From UBA2040 sp041751955 (GTDB lineage: Bacteria > Bacteroidota > Bacteroidia > Flavobacteriales_D > Crocinitomicaceae), in contig JBGSIB010000074.1 in NCBI GenBank assembly GCA_041751955.1, positions 48,444 to 112,443 on the forward strand: a stretch of DNA of 64,000 nucleotides, in the 5' to 3' direction. Below are positions 17,620 through 25,407 of this stretch, piece by piece. A model generated the notes under the pieces. That model made no database searches and was not told the DNA's origin. It saw nothing but the letters and a program-made list of their open reading frames with translations. Position 1 is the stretch's first letter; every line of letters begins with the position of its first letter. A program made the translations under genes and the position numbers.

Positions 17620-18399
17620 ATGATGAAAATATACATACTCCTGATTTCTCTTTCCATTTCTTTTATAGGAATGAGTCAAAAATTAGATTCCGTTTCTTAT
17701 CAAATTGATGGAGAATCTTTTACGGCCTATTATGCGCTACCTAAAAAAGTAAACGAAAAAACCAAAACAATACTTATCGTCCACGAATGGTGGGGGCTGA
17801 ATGAATACCCCAAAACAAGAGCAATACAATTGGCCAAGGAGGGAATGATCGGATTCTGTATAGACATGTATGGCACGGGCAAAATTGCCAAAGACCCGAA
17901 AGAAGCGCAAACTCTGGCTACACCATTTTATAAAAACCCTGAAAAAGCATATCAGGTTTTTATGGAAGGACTGAAGGAAGCCTTGAAGATAAAAGGTGTA
18001 AATGCATCCAAAATGGCAGCCATTGGTTATTGTTTCGGAGGTTCAATGGTTCTCAATGCGGCTAAAAAAGGCGCTCCACTTGATGCTGTTGTCAGCTTTC
18101 ACGGAGGCTTGGCCGGCATACCAGCCGACTCAAATGTAAACGTTCCTGCTATTCTAATTTGTAACGGTGCAGCCGACCAATTTGTGCCTGAAACAGACAT
18201 TGTAAACCTTAAAGCTGACCTGGATAAAAACGCTGTAAAATACGAATTCATCAATTACGCTGAATCGACACATGCTTTTACCAACCCAGGCTCCACCGCA
18301 ACTGGCGAAAAATTTGGAATGCCAATCGCCTACAACGCAGCTGCTGACAAGAAAAGTTGGAAAGATTTCAAAAAGTTTGTGAAGAAAAATGTGAAGTAA
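17620..18399 (+). CDS. Exported dienelactone hydrolase family protein
   Basis: 259 aa. A signal peptide (ending GMSQ, about residue 20) precedes an alpha/beta-hydrolase domain of the DLH type. It has HEWWGLN (about 51-57), IGYCFGGSMV with the Cys nucleophile (about 134), GAADQFVP with the catalytic Asp (about 183) and STHAFTNP with the catalytic His (about 214), so the Cys-Asp-His triad is complete. Classical DLH opens the lactone ring of dienelactone, but family members act on many esters; export to the periplasm suggests scavenging. The substrate is unknown. It appears to be transcribed alone. Confidence 0.9.
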   Translation: MMKIYILLISLSISFIGMSQKLDSVSYQIDGESFTAYYALPKKVNEKTKTILIVHEWWGLNEYPKTRAIQLAKEGMIGFCIDMYGTGKIAKDPKEAQTLATPFYKNPEKAYQVFMEGLKEALKIKGVNASKMAAIGYCFGGSMVLNAAKKGAPLDAVVSFHGGLAGIPADSNVNVPAILICNGAADQFVPETDIVNLKADLDKNAVKYEFINYAESTHAFTNPGSTATGEKFGMPIAYNAAADKKSWKDFKKFVKKNVK

Positions 18400-18591
18400 A
18401 GGAAAGGGGGAAAGACCCGTTTTTTTCAGTTTTTTCAAATGAATTAAAACAAGAAAATCTTGTAAAATCTATGCCTTACTGAAATTTTTTGTTCTTCTCT
18501 GGATTTTCGCTGTAACACACATAATAATTATCTATTTTCTCAAAATATAGTATATAAACGTAGTACATTTCTAAAATCATTTTATAAAAAA
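18400..18591. other. AT-rich spacer, no gene seen
   Basis: Between the hydrolase stop and the broken tRNA copy there is no open frame of note. A weak GGG...CCC hairpin followed by T7 just after 18399 may act as a poor terminator. Confidence 0.4.
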
Positions 18592-18615
18592 AAGGGTTGT
18601 CATATGACAACCCTT
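18592..18615 (-). terminator. Palindromic hairpin downstream of the broken tRNA-Asn copy
   Basis: A 24-nt near-perfect palindrome (AAGGGTTGTCA / TGACAACCCTT) followed on the minus strand by T8. It is a close copy of the hairpin at 18994-19024 behind the intact tRNA-Asn. Confidence 0.7.
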
Positions 18616-18624
18616 CTCGCTCTT

Positions 18625-18639
18625 TCCCGATTCTCGGGA
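18625..18639. repeat. Palindrome TCCCGA-TTC-TCGGGA
   Basis: A 6-bp stem, REP-like palindrome inserted in the acceptor region of the broken tRNA copy. Confidence 0.6.
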
Positions 18640-18662
18640 CAGGCTCTCTTGGGCTCGAACTA

Positions 18663-18682
18663 ACCCCGAAAGCTTTCGGGGT
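18663..18682. repeat. 20-nt perfect palindrome ACCCCGAAAG/CTTTCGGGGT
   Basis: A perfect palindrome replacing the variable-loop/T-stem region of the broken tRNA copy. It resembles small dispersed palindromes common in Bacteroidota intergenic DNA. Confidence 0.65.
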
Positions 18683-18694
18683 CTGATTAACAAC

Positions 18695-18979
18695 CTAATT
18701 GTATTCCAACAATAGTTTCATTCCAATTTCTGGATACTTCGATAAATTTATAATGTATATACTACTTTTCATTCTTTTTATGTGCTTCTCTATCGCCAAT
18801 CCTTGTTGTTTCGATTCGCATTCCAAGGTCCAGTAAACAATCCAATCATTTGCCCTTGAAGTAAATTTTCTACTCGAGGCGTTTTCATGAAAAACCATCC
18901 GGATATCCAAATCAGATGTGTAACCTGTATATTATCGGTTTAATTTTTCAGAATAAAGTATGTAGACTTGATGTTTCAA
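18695..18979 (-). pseudogene. Decayed small GIY-YIG nuclease gene
   Basis: Read from a TTG at 18977-18979, the frame gives LKHQVYILYSEKLNR, then TAA, then YTGYTSDLDIRMVFHE, continuing open to TAG at 18695-18697 (95 codons). VYILYS and YTGYTSDL are the two signature strands of the small (about 90 aa) GIY-YIG endonuclease family, followed by the expected helix and a downstream Glu (ESKQQGLAIEKHIK). The TAA sits where the family normally has an aromatic residue just before YTG. A start codon changed to TTG and this in-frame stop indicate a recent loss of function. A 71-aa product from an internal TTG would lack the catalytic GIY strands. It lies between intact tRNA-Asn and a broken tRNA-Asn 3' half. 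Confidence 0.75.
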
Positions 18980-18993
18980 AAGTGCATGTTTAC

Positions 18994-19024
18994 AAAAAAA
19001 GGGTTGCCAAATGACAACCCTTTT
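18994..19024 (-). terminator. Terminator of tRNA-Asn
   Basis: AAAAGGGTTG (18997-19006) pairs with CAACCCTTTT (19015-19024) around an 8-nt loop. On the minus strand it is followed by T7, immediately after the tRNA. Confidence 0.75.
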
Positions 19025-19026
19025 CG

Positions 19027-19100
19027 CTCTTCCTCTTGGGCTCGAACCAAGGACCCTCTGATTAACAGTCAGATGCTCTAACCAACTGAGCTAAGGAAGA
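19027..19100 (-). tRNA. tRNA-Asn (anticodon GTT)
   Basis: On the minus strand, the acceptor TCTTCCT pairs with AGGAAGA. TA at 8-9, GCTCAGTTGGTTAGAGC forms the D arm, and TCTGA/CTGTTAA/TCAGA forms the anticodon arm with GTT. CTTGG/TTCGAGC/CCAAG forms the T arm, and the discriminator is G. The 3' CCA is not encoded. It is 74 nt, and all arms pair. Confidence 0.95.
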
Positions 19101-19124
19101 ATTATATTTTTTCGATACTTCTAA

Positions 19125-19153
19125 CTCCGCCACGACGGAAGCTAAGGAAGAAT
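19125..19153. repeat. Stray copy of the tRNA-Asn 5' end next to a small palindrome
   Basis: GCTAAGGAAGAAT at 19141-19153 repeats 13 nt of the tRNA-Asn 5' acceptor/D region (19090-19102). It is immediately preceded by CTCCGCCACGACGGAAG, a TCCG/CGGA palindrome. It is probably a remnant of another tRNA-Asn copy. Confidence 0.5.
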
Positions 19154-19273
19154 CTAACACTAATTTTGGCGTTTAGGCCTCCAAAAGCGATTGCAAATAT
19201 AGTCAAAGAAAATATACTTCAATAATTTTTTTCGAAAATTTTAGTGGTAATTGTAAGGGAATACAAGATTTTT

Positions 19274-20530
19274 CTAGACTTTGTCGTCTAATTCATTGTC
19301 TCGGAAGGCGGTAGGAACAAGTGTGGGAACAATTTTCAAGATTAAAGGCAAGAGAAGCGCTCCGCCAGGAAGCAAGAAAATGGCTAGAGCTGGCATGGAT
19401 TTCACTATATCCATGAATTGTGTCTTCACCGTTTCTTTTTCTTCAGGCGTCAATTCTTCTTTTGCCGATTTACTGATGAGAAACACAAGTTCTTTGCTCT
19501 CTTTCAATTCCTTCGCCAATTTATCCGAATTTCTTCCGAGAACTTTTATCCATCTTTTGGATACGTTACCGTACAGTTTTTCATACGATGAACTGGAACT
19601 GAGCAATTCCATGCTGCCCGAATATTGGAGTACAAAATTCTCTATCATGGTCATCGCATTGTGAATTTCATTTGAAGGAACTTGCAAAAACAGGCACATT
19701 TCATTAAAAAAGTCCAGTTCTTCTGGTAATTTTTCTTCGTTAACAAAAATCGTCAAGGCGGTGATATCAATTAAAAATCTTCGGAAAAGAACATTGTGAT
19801 GAGCGATGGTGGTTAAGTCGCCCAAATTCGCACCAAGCTTGAATCGTTCTTTGGCTCTTTCCTTTCTTTCTTCGCTTAAATTAGCAGAAGATAAAAATGC
19901 CTTAAACATCGCTTTTTCTCGAGTAGAAATAACATTGTCGGAAAAAGCGGCCATCGTAATGACGATCAGGGCATTATCAGCCAATTCACTGTATTTTGAA
20001 AGTGTTTCTTTCCTGTTTTTTACAAAATTTCGGTATAAAATCACGTCCAAATAAACGAAGGAATTGGACAAATACTTTAGCCAATAGTGTCCTTCGGTAA
20101 CCTTTGATTTGACCGTCAATCTTTGGGTGAGAATGTTTTCTAGTCTTTCCTCTGGTGTGTCTTTAATGAAAAGACCGATTACTTTCGTTAATCCTTTCGC
20201 ATTATGACCAGCATAAAAAGTTATTAGCGACTCTTTGAACAAAGCGGGATCTACCTCGTCAACTTCTTTTTCAATTTTATAAATAAGTAAGAGCGATTCC
20301 AAAAGCAAAACTTTTAGCTTTTCGTTTTTCGTCCAATTGGATTGATCTATCGTTTTGGCAAAAAGTAGCTTTGCGGGATATCCAAATACTATTCCCGAAC
20401 GCAAAAAGGTAAAGTGTAAATATTCTTTTTTGCTTAATCCGTTAGGGATAATATAATTCAAGTTGAATTCCCCTTTTTGGAGGAGTTCGAAATGCTTATT
20501 AATCCATCCTTTGGAACCAGGAGCTAGCAT
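19274..20530 (-). CDS. LETM1-related protein
   Basis: 418 aa. The C-terminus carries the LETM1-like signature: KEELTPEEKETVKTQ (about residues 360-374), then MPALAIFLLPGGALLLPL and PTAFRDNELDDKV, with one hydrophobic segment (about 382-402). A TerB-like helical stretch lies in the middle (NALIVITMAAFSDNVIS, about 188-204, followed by KAMFKAFLSSANLSEE). Flavobacterial homologues are annotated as LETM1-related biofilm-associated proteins. Mitochondrial LETM1 acts in cation/proton exchange; transport by the bacterial protein is not established. It faces the lamin-tail gene from the same strand across 30 nt, so they may be co-transcribed. Confidence 0.75.
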   Translation of the reverse strand: MLAPGSKGWINKHFELLQKGEFNLNYIIPNGLSKKEYLHFTFLRSGIVFGYPAKLLFAKTIDQSNWTKNEKLKVLLLESLLLIYKIEKEVDEVDPALFKESLITFYAGHNAKGLTKVIGLFIKDTPEERLENILTQRLTVKSKVTEGHYWLKYLSNSFVYLDVILYRNFVKNRKETLSKYSELADNALIVITMAAFSDNVISTREKAMFKAFLSSANLSEERKERAKERFKLGANLGDLTTIAHHNVLFRRFLIDITALTIFVNEEKLPEELDFFNEMCLFLQVPSNEIHNAMTMIENFVLQYSGSMELLSSSSSYEKLYGNVSKRWIKVLGRNSDKLAKELKESKELVFLISKSAKEELTPEEKETVKTQFMDIVKSMPALAIFLLPGGALLLPLILKIVPTLVPTAFRDNELDDKV

Positions 20531-20560
20531 ACTTCATTTGATGATTGGGTACAAATTTCG

Positions 20561-23131
20561 TTATAATTTTCCAGCCAACACACCCACTTTTCGGGCAGCA
20601 TATTTGACTCCACCCGTTGGCTGAAATGCTTCAAACACGATAATGTATTGACCAATACTTGCTTTGGTTCCCGAATCGTTAACACCATCCCACGTATACA
20701 GTCCTTCCGTACCCAAGTATTCATTTTCTATAAGTTTTCTTACCAATCTACCTTGATCGTCAAAGATTTGAATACTTCCTAAAAGTTCATTTTCCGCTAA
20801 GCTGTATCGAATTTGTAAGACGTCTTGAAATCCATCATTATCGGGAGAAAACACCTTTTCAACTAAGTTAAATTCACCCGTTTCACTTTGGGGAACAAAC
20901 TGAGAATTTTCGGCTCCTGGCGTACCAAATCCTATGGCTTCAGCCGCTGTATGCCAATTGCTTGGGTTGTTGCTTCCGTCCAGAGCATTGATACGCTCCA
21001 ATGCTTTTCCATCTTTCGAATCTAGCAAGGCAAAATGCCAATCATCCAAGTAAGAAACTTTATCAAGGATAACAAAATCCGTTTTCAAAATAACAGTCCC
21101 TGAGTCGTTGTTATAGCTTGGTAATTCACTTTGGATAATTCTGTTTTCAATGGCTGCTGGATAATTTTCTACAACATTCAATATGTCTTTTGTAATAGCG
21201 ATATATCCACCAGGGAAAATAATTCTATGTTCCAGTATTTCCTTTTCATTGGCTATGCTGTCATTGGCTATGTTGGCCAGTTTCCATTCAAATAAATCAA
21301 AAACCTTATCGGAGGCGTTGTAGAGTTCCACATAATCACTGCCACCTGTAAGCGGATCGAAAAGTATTTCATTGATAACTACGTCTCCAGCAGAAGGATT
21401 GTCTGGTAAAATGAAAGTTCCACTCAGATTAGCGCTATTTCCAGCACAATCTTCCACATCGTCCAAAGTAAAACTATAAGTGAACGAAGGCGTCAAATTC
21501 GAAGTGAAAAGAAAACTAATAGACATCGGTTGAAAACTGGCAAAAGACCGTGAATCTTCTGTCAATACTGGATTAGTACTTAAAATTGCTGTTTGAAGAC
21601 TGGCAAAATCCAGCGGTTCATTGAATTCTAACGTCAGAACATTGGGTGCTAAAGCGAAAACATTTTGCAGGCTCGGTGCATTAACATCAGGAGAATTATC
21701 AAAAACTGAATTTTGAACTCCTGGCGTTCCCCCTGCTGGATTTGCAGACGCTATCCAATTCTGAGATGCAGAGCAAATTAAAGTTGGATTGATACGCTCC
21801 AGGGAATAACCACCCTCTTTTTTCGTATTGTCTTGATACCAATCATCTGTGTAACTAATTTTATCCAATTCAATTCCGTTGTCATCTTTGAGGACAATGC
21901 CATCGCCCGTATTATTGAGACTTGGAAAGCTGGTAACCGCAACCGAATTTGAAAAAGAAGGAACGGATGAAGTTGCACACAATACTTTGTATTCTCCCGG
22001 AGCTAAAATACTCGTCTGAATAGTCCCTTCAGCACTTGCATCACCAATTTTCCATCCCGCTAGATCAAAATATTTGGTGCTTCGGTTATAAATTTCAACA
22101 AATTCCAATTCTGGCAAACCAACCACTGGTGTAGGATCAGGAAAAAATTCATTGATGATCACATCGCCTGGCACTGGAACTTCAGGAATAAAATAGATAA
22201 AAAGAACCGATTGATTGCTCGTGTCGTTGCCGAGTACATCTTCCATGTAAGGCACAATCAAATTATAGCTTGAACCATTCGTAAGCGCTGAACTCGTGGT
22301 CAAATGAACCAATTTCGGGTCTGATCCATCTAAAACAGCTGAAATAGCACTGATAAATGGCTGAATATCGTAGTTATTGATGTCTTGTGCAACGCTTGGA
22401 TTCAAAGGTTCATTGAACAAAACATCCACACTCGTTGCGCTAATGGCCGTGGCAGAAATAAGAACCGGAGGGGAATTGTCTACAACGATATTTCCAACAT
22501 AAATATCATCCAGAAAAAACTTGTTGATATTGGAAACCGTGTAGGTGCATTGCCATGAAAAAAAGGTTCCCAACAATGCAGTAGTTTCCGTTCCCGAAGA
22601 TTGAAAAACATAATTCGTTCCTCCCAAAGCATCAGTACTTAAGGACCATAATCCAGAAATATCTCGTGTAACTTTTATGCCAAAATTGAAAGAAGCTGAA
22701 ATAGCTCCTGTCGCACCCGAACAAATTAAGGTAGAAATTCCCGTTTCTTGTTTGAATAATTTTACCGCATCTGTAGCTCCTGCTTCGCCTAGTTGAATAT
22801 AAAAACCATCAGGATTTGTTGTTGGGTCAATAGTATTAGAAGTCAAATAAATTCTCCCAAAATTTGAGGAAGATGGAGAAAAAGTCATTTTTACACGCAT
22901 TCTCCACTCCTTGTTGTTGAGCGTAGTAAGTGTATGTGGAACACTCAAGTAAGAAGTTGCCGCGGCTGTAACATTGGTTTGCAATTCCGAACTGGTATTG
23001 ACAATAAAATCAGCCGATGTACCTGTCCACGCGGGATTTGCTGAAAAATTTCCATCCGAAAAATCATCCACCAACTGGGCATTCCCAAAACATGAGAACA
23101 GCAAAAAAACCCAAACTAATTTTGTTTTCAT
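20561..23131 (-). CDS. Secreted protein with two lamin-tail domains and a FlgD-Ig-like C-terminus
   Basis: 856 aa from the ATG at 23129-23131, chosen because it begins the signal peptide (KTKLVWVFLLFSCFGNAQ); the longer frame to 23176 adds 15 unlikely residues. After a laminin-G-like N-terminal region (about 20-210) and Ig-like spacers, two lamin-tail domains are recognised by GDVIINEFFPDP (about 335) and GDVVINEILFDP (about 600), each followed by VE(I/L)YN. The C-terminus (FSPDNDGFQDVLQIRYSL, about 775, then IFDDQGRLVR and GLYTWDGVNDSG) is a FlgD-Ig-like fold rather than a typical type A sorting domain. It is predicted to be extracellular; lamin-tail proteins often accompany nucleases or adhesins in Bacteroidota, but no catalytic motif is visible here. 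Confidence 0.83.
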   Translation of the reverse strand: MKTKLVWVFLLFSCFGNAQLVDDFSDGNFSANPAWTGTSADFIVNTSSELQTNVTAAATSYLSVPHTLTTLNNKEWRMRVKMTFSPSSSNFGRIYLTSNTIDPTTNPDGFYIQLGEAGATDAVKLFKQETGISTLICSGATGAISASFNFGIKVTRDISGLWSLSTDALGGTNYVFQSSGTETTALLGTFFSWQCTYTVSNINKFFLDDIYVGNIVVDNSPPVLISATAISATSVDVLFNEPLNPSVAQDINNYDIQPFISAISAVLDGSDPKLVHLTTSSALTNGSSYNLIVPYMEDVLGNDTSNQSVLFIYFIPEVPVPGDVIINEFFPDPTPVVGLPELEFVEIYNRSTKYFDLAGWKIGDASAEGTIQTSILAPGEYKVLCATSSVPSFSNSVAVTSFPSLNNTGDGIVLKDDNGIELDKISYTDDWYQDNTKKEGGYSLERINPTLICSASQNWIASANPAGGTPGVQNSVFDNSPDVNAPSLQNVFALAPNVLTLEFNEPLDFASLQTAILSTNPVLTEDSRSFASFQPMSISFLFTSNLTPSFTYSFTLDDVEDCAGNSANLSGTFILPDNPSAGDVVINEILFDPLTGGSDYVELYNASDKVFDLFEWKLANIANDSIANEKEILEHRIIFPGGYIAITKDILNVVENYPAAIENRIIQSELPSYNNDSGTVILKTDFVILDKVSYLDDWHFALLDSKDGKALERINALDGSNNPSNWHTAAEAIGFGTPGAENSQFVPQSETGEFNLVEKVFSPDNDGFQDVLQIRYSLAENELLGSIQIFDDQGRLVRKLIENEYLGTEGLYTWDGVNDSGTKASIGQYIIVFEAFQPTGGVKYAARKVGVLAGKL

Positions 23132-23137
23132 TTCAAA

Positions 23138-23169
23138 TTGCATTACCGTGAGTAAATATAGTAATTTTG
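23138..23169 (+). promoter_or_regulatory. Promoter TTG-N21-TAATTTTG for asd
   Basis: The exact -7 box TAATTTTG (23162-23169) with TTG at 23138-23140; the leader is about 20-25 nt. It overlaps the start region of the divergent lamin-tail gene. Confidence 0.45.
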
Positions 23170-23196
23170 CATCCAAGTAAGTATTAAGAATAAGTT

Positions 23197-24183
23197 ATGA
23201 AAGTCGCAGTTGTTGGGGCAACAGGAATGGTTGGCCAGGTCATGCTCAAAGTATTATCCGAAGAAAAGTTTCCAATTACAGAATTGGTACCCGTTGCATC
23301 GGAAAAATCGATAGGCAAAGAGGTTGAATATGAAGGGAAAAGCTATCCCATCGTAAGTATGCAAACTGCTGTTGACATGAAATGTGATATCGCAATATTC
23401 TCTGCTGGTGGCGACACATCATTGGAATGGGCGCCTAAATTTGCAGCAGTTGGTACAACCGTAATTGACAACAGCTCGGCTTGGAGAATGGATCCAGACA
23501 AAAAATTGGTTATTCCTGAAATCAACGGAGACCTTTTGACAAAAGAAGATAAAATCATTGCCAACCCGAATTGTTCAACCATACAATTGTTGATGGTGCT
23601 TTCGCCTTTGCACAAAGCATTTGCTATAAAAAGAGTTATCGTTTCAACCTATCAATCTACCACTGGAACAGGTGTGAAAGCTGTTGCTCAGATGGAAAAT
23701 GAACGAAACGGCATTATAGGCGAAATGGCTTACCATCATCCGATCGACAAAAACTGTATTCCACAATGTGACTCTTTCCTTGACAACGGATACACCAAAG
23801 AGGAAATGAAATTGTCAAACGAAACGAAAAAGATTTTAGATCCAGCTATCCGTTTGAGCGCAACAGCAGTGCGTGTTCCCGTAGTCGGAGGGCACTCTGA
23901 AGCCGTGAATATCGAGTTTGAAAACGAATTTGATTTGAAAGAAGTCAAACGAATTTTGGAATCAACATCAGGTGTTTGTGTTCAAGATGATCCAGAAACT
24001 TTCAATTACCCTATGCCTCGTACCGCGGAAGGAAAAAATGATGTATTTGTTGGCCGCATCCGAAGAGATGAATCACAAGACAAAACCTTGAATTTGTGGA
24101 TAGTAGCAGATAATTTGAGAAAAGGTGCTGCAACCAATGCGGTTCAAATTGGACAATTGTTAATCAAAAACCAATTGGTGTAA
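23197..24183 (+). CDS. asd: Aspartate-semialdehyde dehydrogenase
   Basis: 328 aa, normal length. It reduces aspartyl phosphate to aspartate semialdehyde with NADPH, feeding lysine/diaminopimelate, threonine and methionine synthesis. The Rossmann motif VGATGMVG (residues about 6-13), the SAGGDTS loop (about 69), the catalytic Cys in ANPNCSTIQ (about 127) and the substrate-binding segment with GGHSEAVNIEF (about 232, active-site His) are intact. It has its own promoter and ends exactly where the convergent SUFU gene ends, with no spacer and no visible terminator. Confidence 0.96.
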   Translation: MKVAVVGATGMVGQVMLKVLSEEKFPITELVPVASEKSIGKEVEYEGKSYPIVSMQTAVDMKCDIAIFSAGGDTSLEWAPKFAAVGTTVIDNSSAWRMDPDKKLVIPEINGDLLTKEDKIIANPNCSTIQLLMVLSPLHKAFAIKRVIVSTYQSTTGTGVKAVAQMENERNGIIGEMAYHHPIDKNCIPQCDSFLDNGYTKEEMKLSNETKKILDPAIRLSATAVRVPVVGGHSEAVNIEFENEFDLKEVKRILESTSGVCVQDDPETFNYPMPRTAEGKNDVFVGRIRRDESQDKTLNLWIVADNLRKGAATNAVQIGQLLIKNQLV

Positions 24184-24789
24184 TCAACGTAATTTCCAGC
24201 GACTTTTAAGAACGGTTTCCCGAAAATCATCAAGTTTTTCATCCACTTTTTTCAGGTGAAATTTATCCAATAACTTCTTGGTTCCTTTGGCTTGCTTGTA
24301 ATCCATTTCATCGCTGTAAATGGGTAAAACTCCAAGAAAATTAATTGTCTTGTCGTCACAATTTATTGGTTCAAGCTCTTGTTTCAACAAAATCGGTTCA
24401 ACCAGCATCAAGTGATTTGGCTTCATGATTTCTGAAAGAGAACTGTAATCTTTATTGCAGAGAACGGTGTGACCAGGACCGAACCATAAATTTTTGTTAC
24501 GCACATGATTGGCTAATTTCTCTAACCACAAAACGGGCCATTGCCGATTTGGATTGTCGACTTCATTTAATTCCCAATAGCTGGGTAAACAGAAAAATAA
24601 CTCGTTGTATTCTCTTCCAAGATATTTTTCGTATACTGGCATTTTGTAATTGGAAAGGCCGTTGGTTACCCATAAAACAACTGGCGACTTCAGATTGACA
24701 GTCACCTGAAGTATCTCAAGCGTATCGTCTATTCTTTTGTAATTGGAAACGTTTTTAGCGCCAAATCTTTTGATTAATTCTTCTTTCAT
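24184..24789 (-). CDS. Suppressor-of-fused (SUFU) domain protein
   Basis: 201 aa from the ATG at 24787-24789, which overlaps the upstream stop as ATGA; a longer in-frame start would run back into the neighbour. The fold markers are a central KSPVVLWVTNGLSNYKM (about 36-52), LFFCLPSYWEL (about 67), WPVLWLEKLANHVR (about 84) and FLGVLPIYSDEM (about 152), typical of bacterial SUFU domains. Some bacterial SUFU proteins are thought to be immunity proteins in toxin systems, but no toxin is adjacent here. It is translationally coupled to a DUF6495 gene, so they probably work together. Confidence 0.82.
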   Translation of the reverse strand: MKEELIKRFGAKNVSNYKRIDDTLEILQVTVNLKSPVVLWVTNGLSNYKMPVYEKYLGREYNELFFCLPSYWELNEVDNPNRQWPVLWLEKLANHVRNKNLWFGPGHTVLCNKDYSSLSEIMKPNHLMLVEPILLKQELEPINCDDKTINFLGVLPIYSDEMDYKQAKGTKKLLDKFHLKKVDEKLDDFRETVLKSRWKLR

Positions 24790-25268
24790 TGGACTTCGTC
24801 TGAGATTATTTGCTCGAGGGCTTGCCAAAATTCTTTGGACGAATTCACGCAACCTTGGGTCACCATTTGGTGTATTTCCAATTCTCTAAGTGTTGAATAT
24901 GGTTTTGAGGTTCGAAAAACATTCAATTGATTCGGATATTTCATCAAGGCCTCATGAATCGATTCTGGTGTAGTCAAATCAATCTTTTCTTTGTCATTGG
25001 AAACGATAGAAATCAAGTTCATTCCATCTGGTGCACACTGAAAAACCAAACAGGAATCTTTCGCTCTAAACTCAATAAATTCGATTTTTTGATAGACTTT
25101 TTCCAAAACAATATCCGAGAATAACTCGACTAGTTCCGTTGCCTTTGGAACATCTTTCTCATTCATTTCAAGCCATTCTTCTGCCGAAATTCCGTTTACG
25201 ATTAAAAATCCCTTGAAATCTTCATCAAAAATCTTTTGTTCTTCGAGACTAAGCATGCGGTATTTCAT
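24786..25268 (-). CDS. DUF6495 family protein
   Basis: 160 aa. The start (KYRMLSLEEQKIFDEDFKGF) and the block IEFIEFRAKDSCLVFQCAP (about 63-81) fit the flavobacterial DUF6495 family, whose function is unknown. There is no signal peptide, so it is cytosolic. Its stop overlaps the SUFU start (ATGA). On the minus strand a TAACTTTG box ends 4 nt before the ATG, suggesting a leaderless mRNA. It is divergent from dxr, whose own -7 box lies about 120 nt away. Confidence 0.72.
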   Translation of the reverse strand: MKYRMLSLEEQKIFDEDFKGFLIVNGISAEEWLEMNEKDVPKATELVELFSDIVLEKVYQKIEFIEFRAKDSCLVFQCAPDGMNLISIVSNDKEKIDLTTPESIHEALMKYPNQLNVFRTSKPYSTLRELEIHQMVTQGCVNSSKEFWQALEQIISDEVQ

Positions 25269-25272
25269 TTTG

Positions 25273-25280
25273 CAAAGTTA
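25273..25280 (-). promoter_or_regulatory. -7 box TAACTTTG, 4 nt before the DUF6495 ATG
   Basis: An exact TAnnTTTG match on the minus strand. I do not see a good -33 TTTG at the expected distance. Confidence 0.35.
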
Positions 25281-25373
25281 TCGAAATGCCACGAACATGC
25301 CTAATGCGCTCAAGCCATTAAGAGAATTTGTCAAAAACCTTCATTTCCATTCTATAAGTGACTTCAAAGCGTG

Positions 25374-25402
25374 TTTCATTCGCACAATTAACTTTACATT
25401 TG
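25374..25402 (+). promoter_or_regulatory. Promoter TTTC-N17-TACATTTG, 5 nt before the dxr ATG
   Basis: The exact -7 box TACATTTG (25395-25402) ends 5 nt before the ATG at 25408, with a one-mismatch -33 box at 25374-25377. It predicts a leaderless transcript. Confidence 0.42.
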
Positions 25403-25407
25403 CATTC

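Larger units (their letters stand above)
18620..18692 (-). pseudogene. Broken 3' half of a second tRNA-Asn, split by two palindromes
   Basis: On the plus strand three blocks match the intact tRNA-Asn in order: CGCTCTT (acceptor and trailer, to 18624), CTCTTGGGCTCGAAC (18646-18660, T arm) and TCTGATTAACA (18682-18692, anticodon loop and 3' anticodon stem). The similarity starts exactly at U33 of the anticodon loop; the 5' half (acceptor, D arm) is absent. Between the blocks sit TCCCGATTCTCGGGA (18625-18639) and the perfect palindrome at 18663-18682. It cannot make a tRNA. Confidence 0.75.

Noticed and set aside
18695..18910. 71-aa frame as an intact small protein
   Set aside because: It lacks the GIY strand; the in-frame TAA and upstream homology show it is the tail of a decayed GIY-YIG gene.
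23132..23176. Longer N-terminus for the lamin-tail protein
   Set aside because: It would add 15 residues in front of a standard signal peptide and overlap the asd promoter.
25213..25407. 65-residue N-terminal extension of dxr
   Set aside because: No similarity to the family, and it overlaps the divergent DUF6495 start and both promoters.
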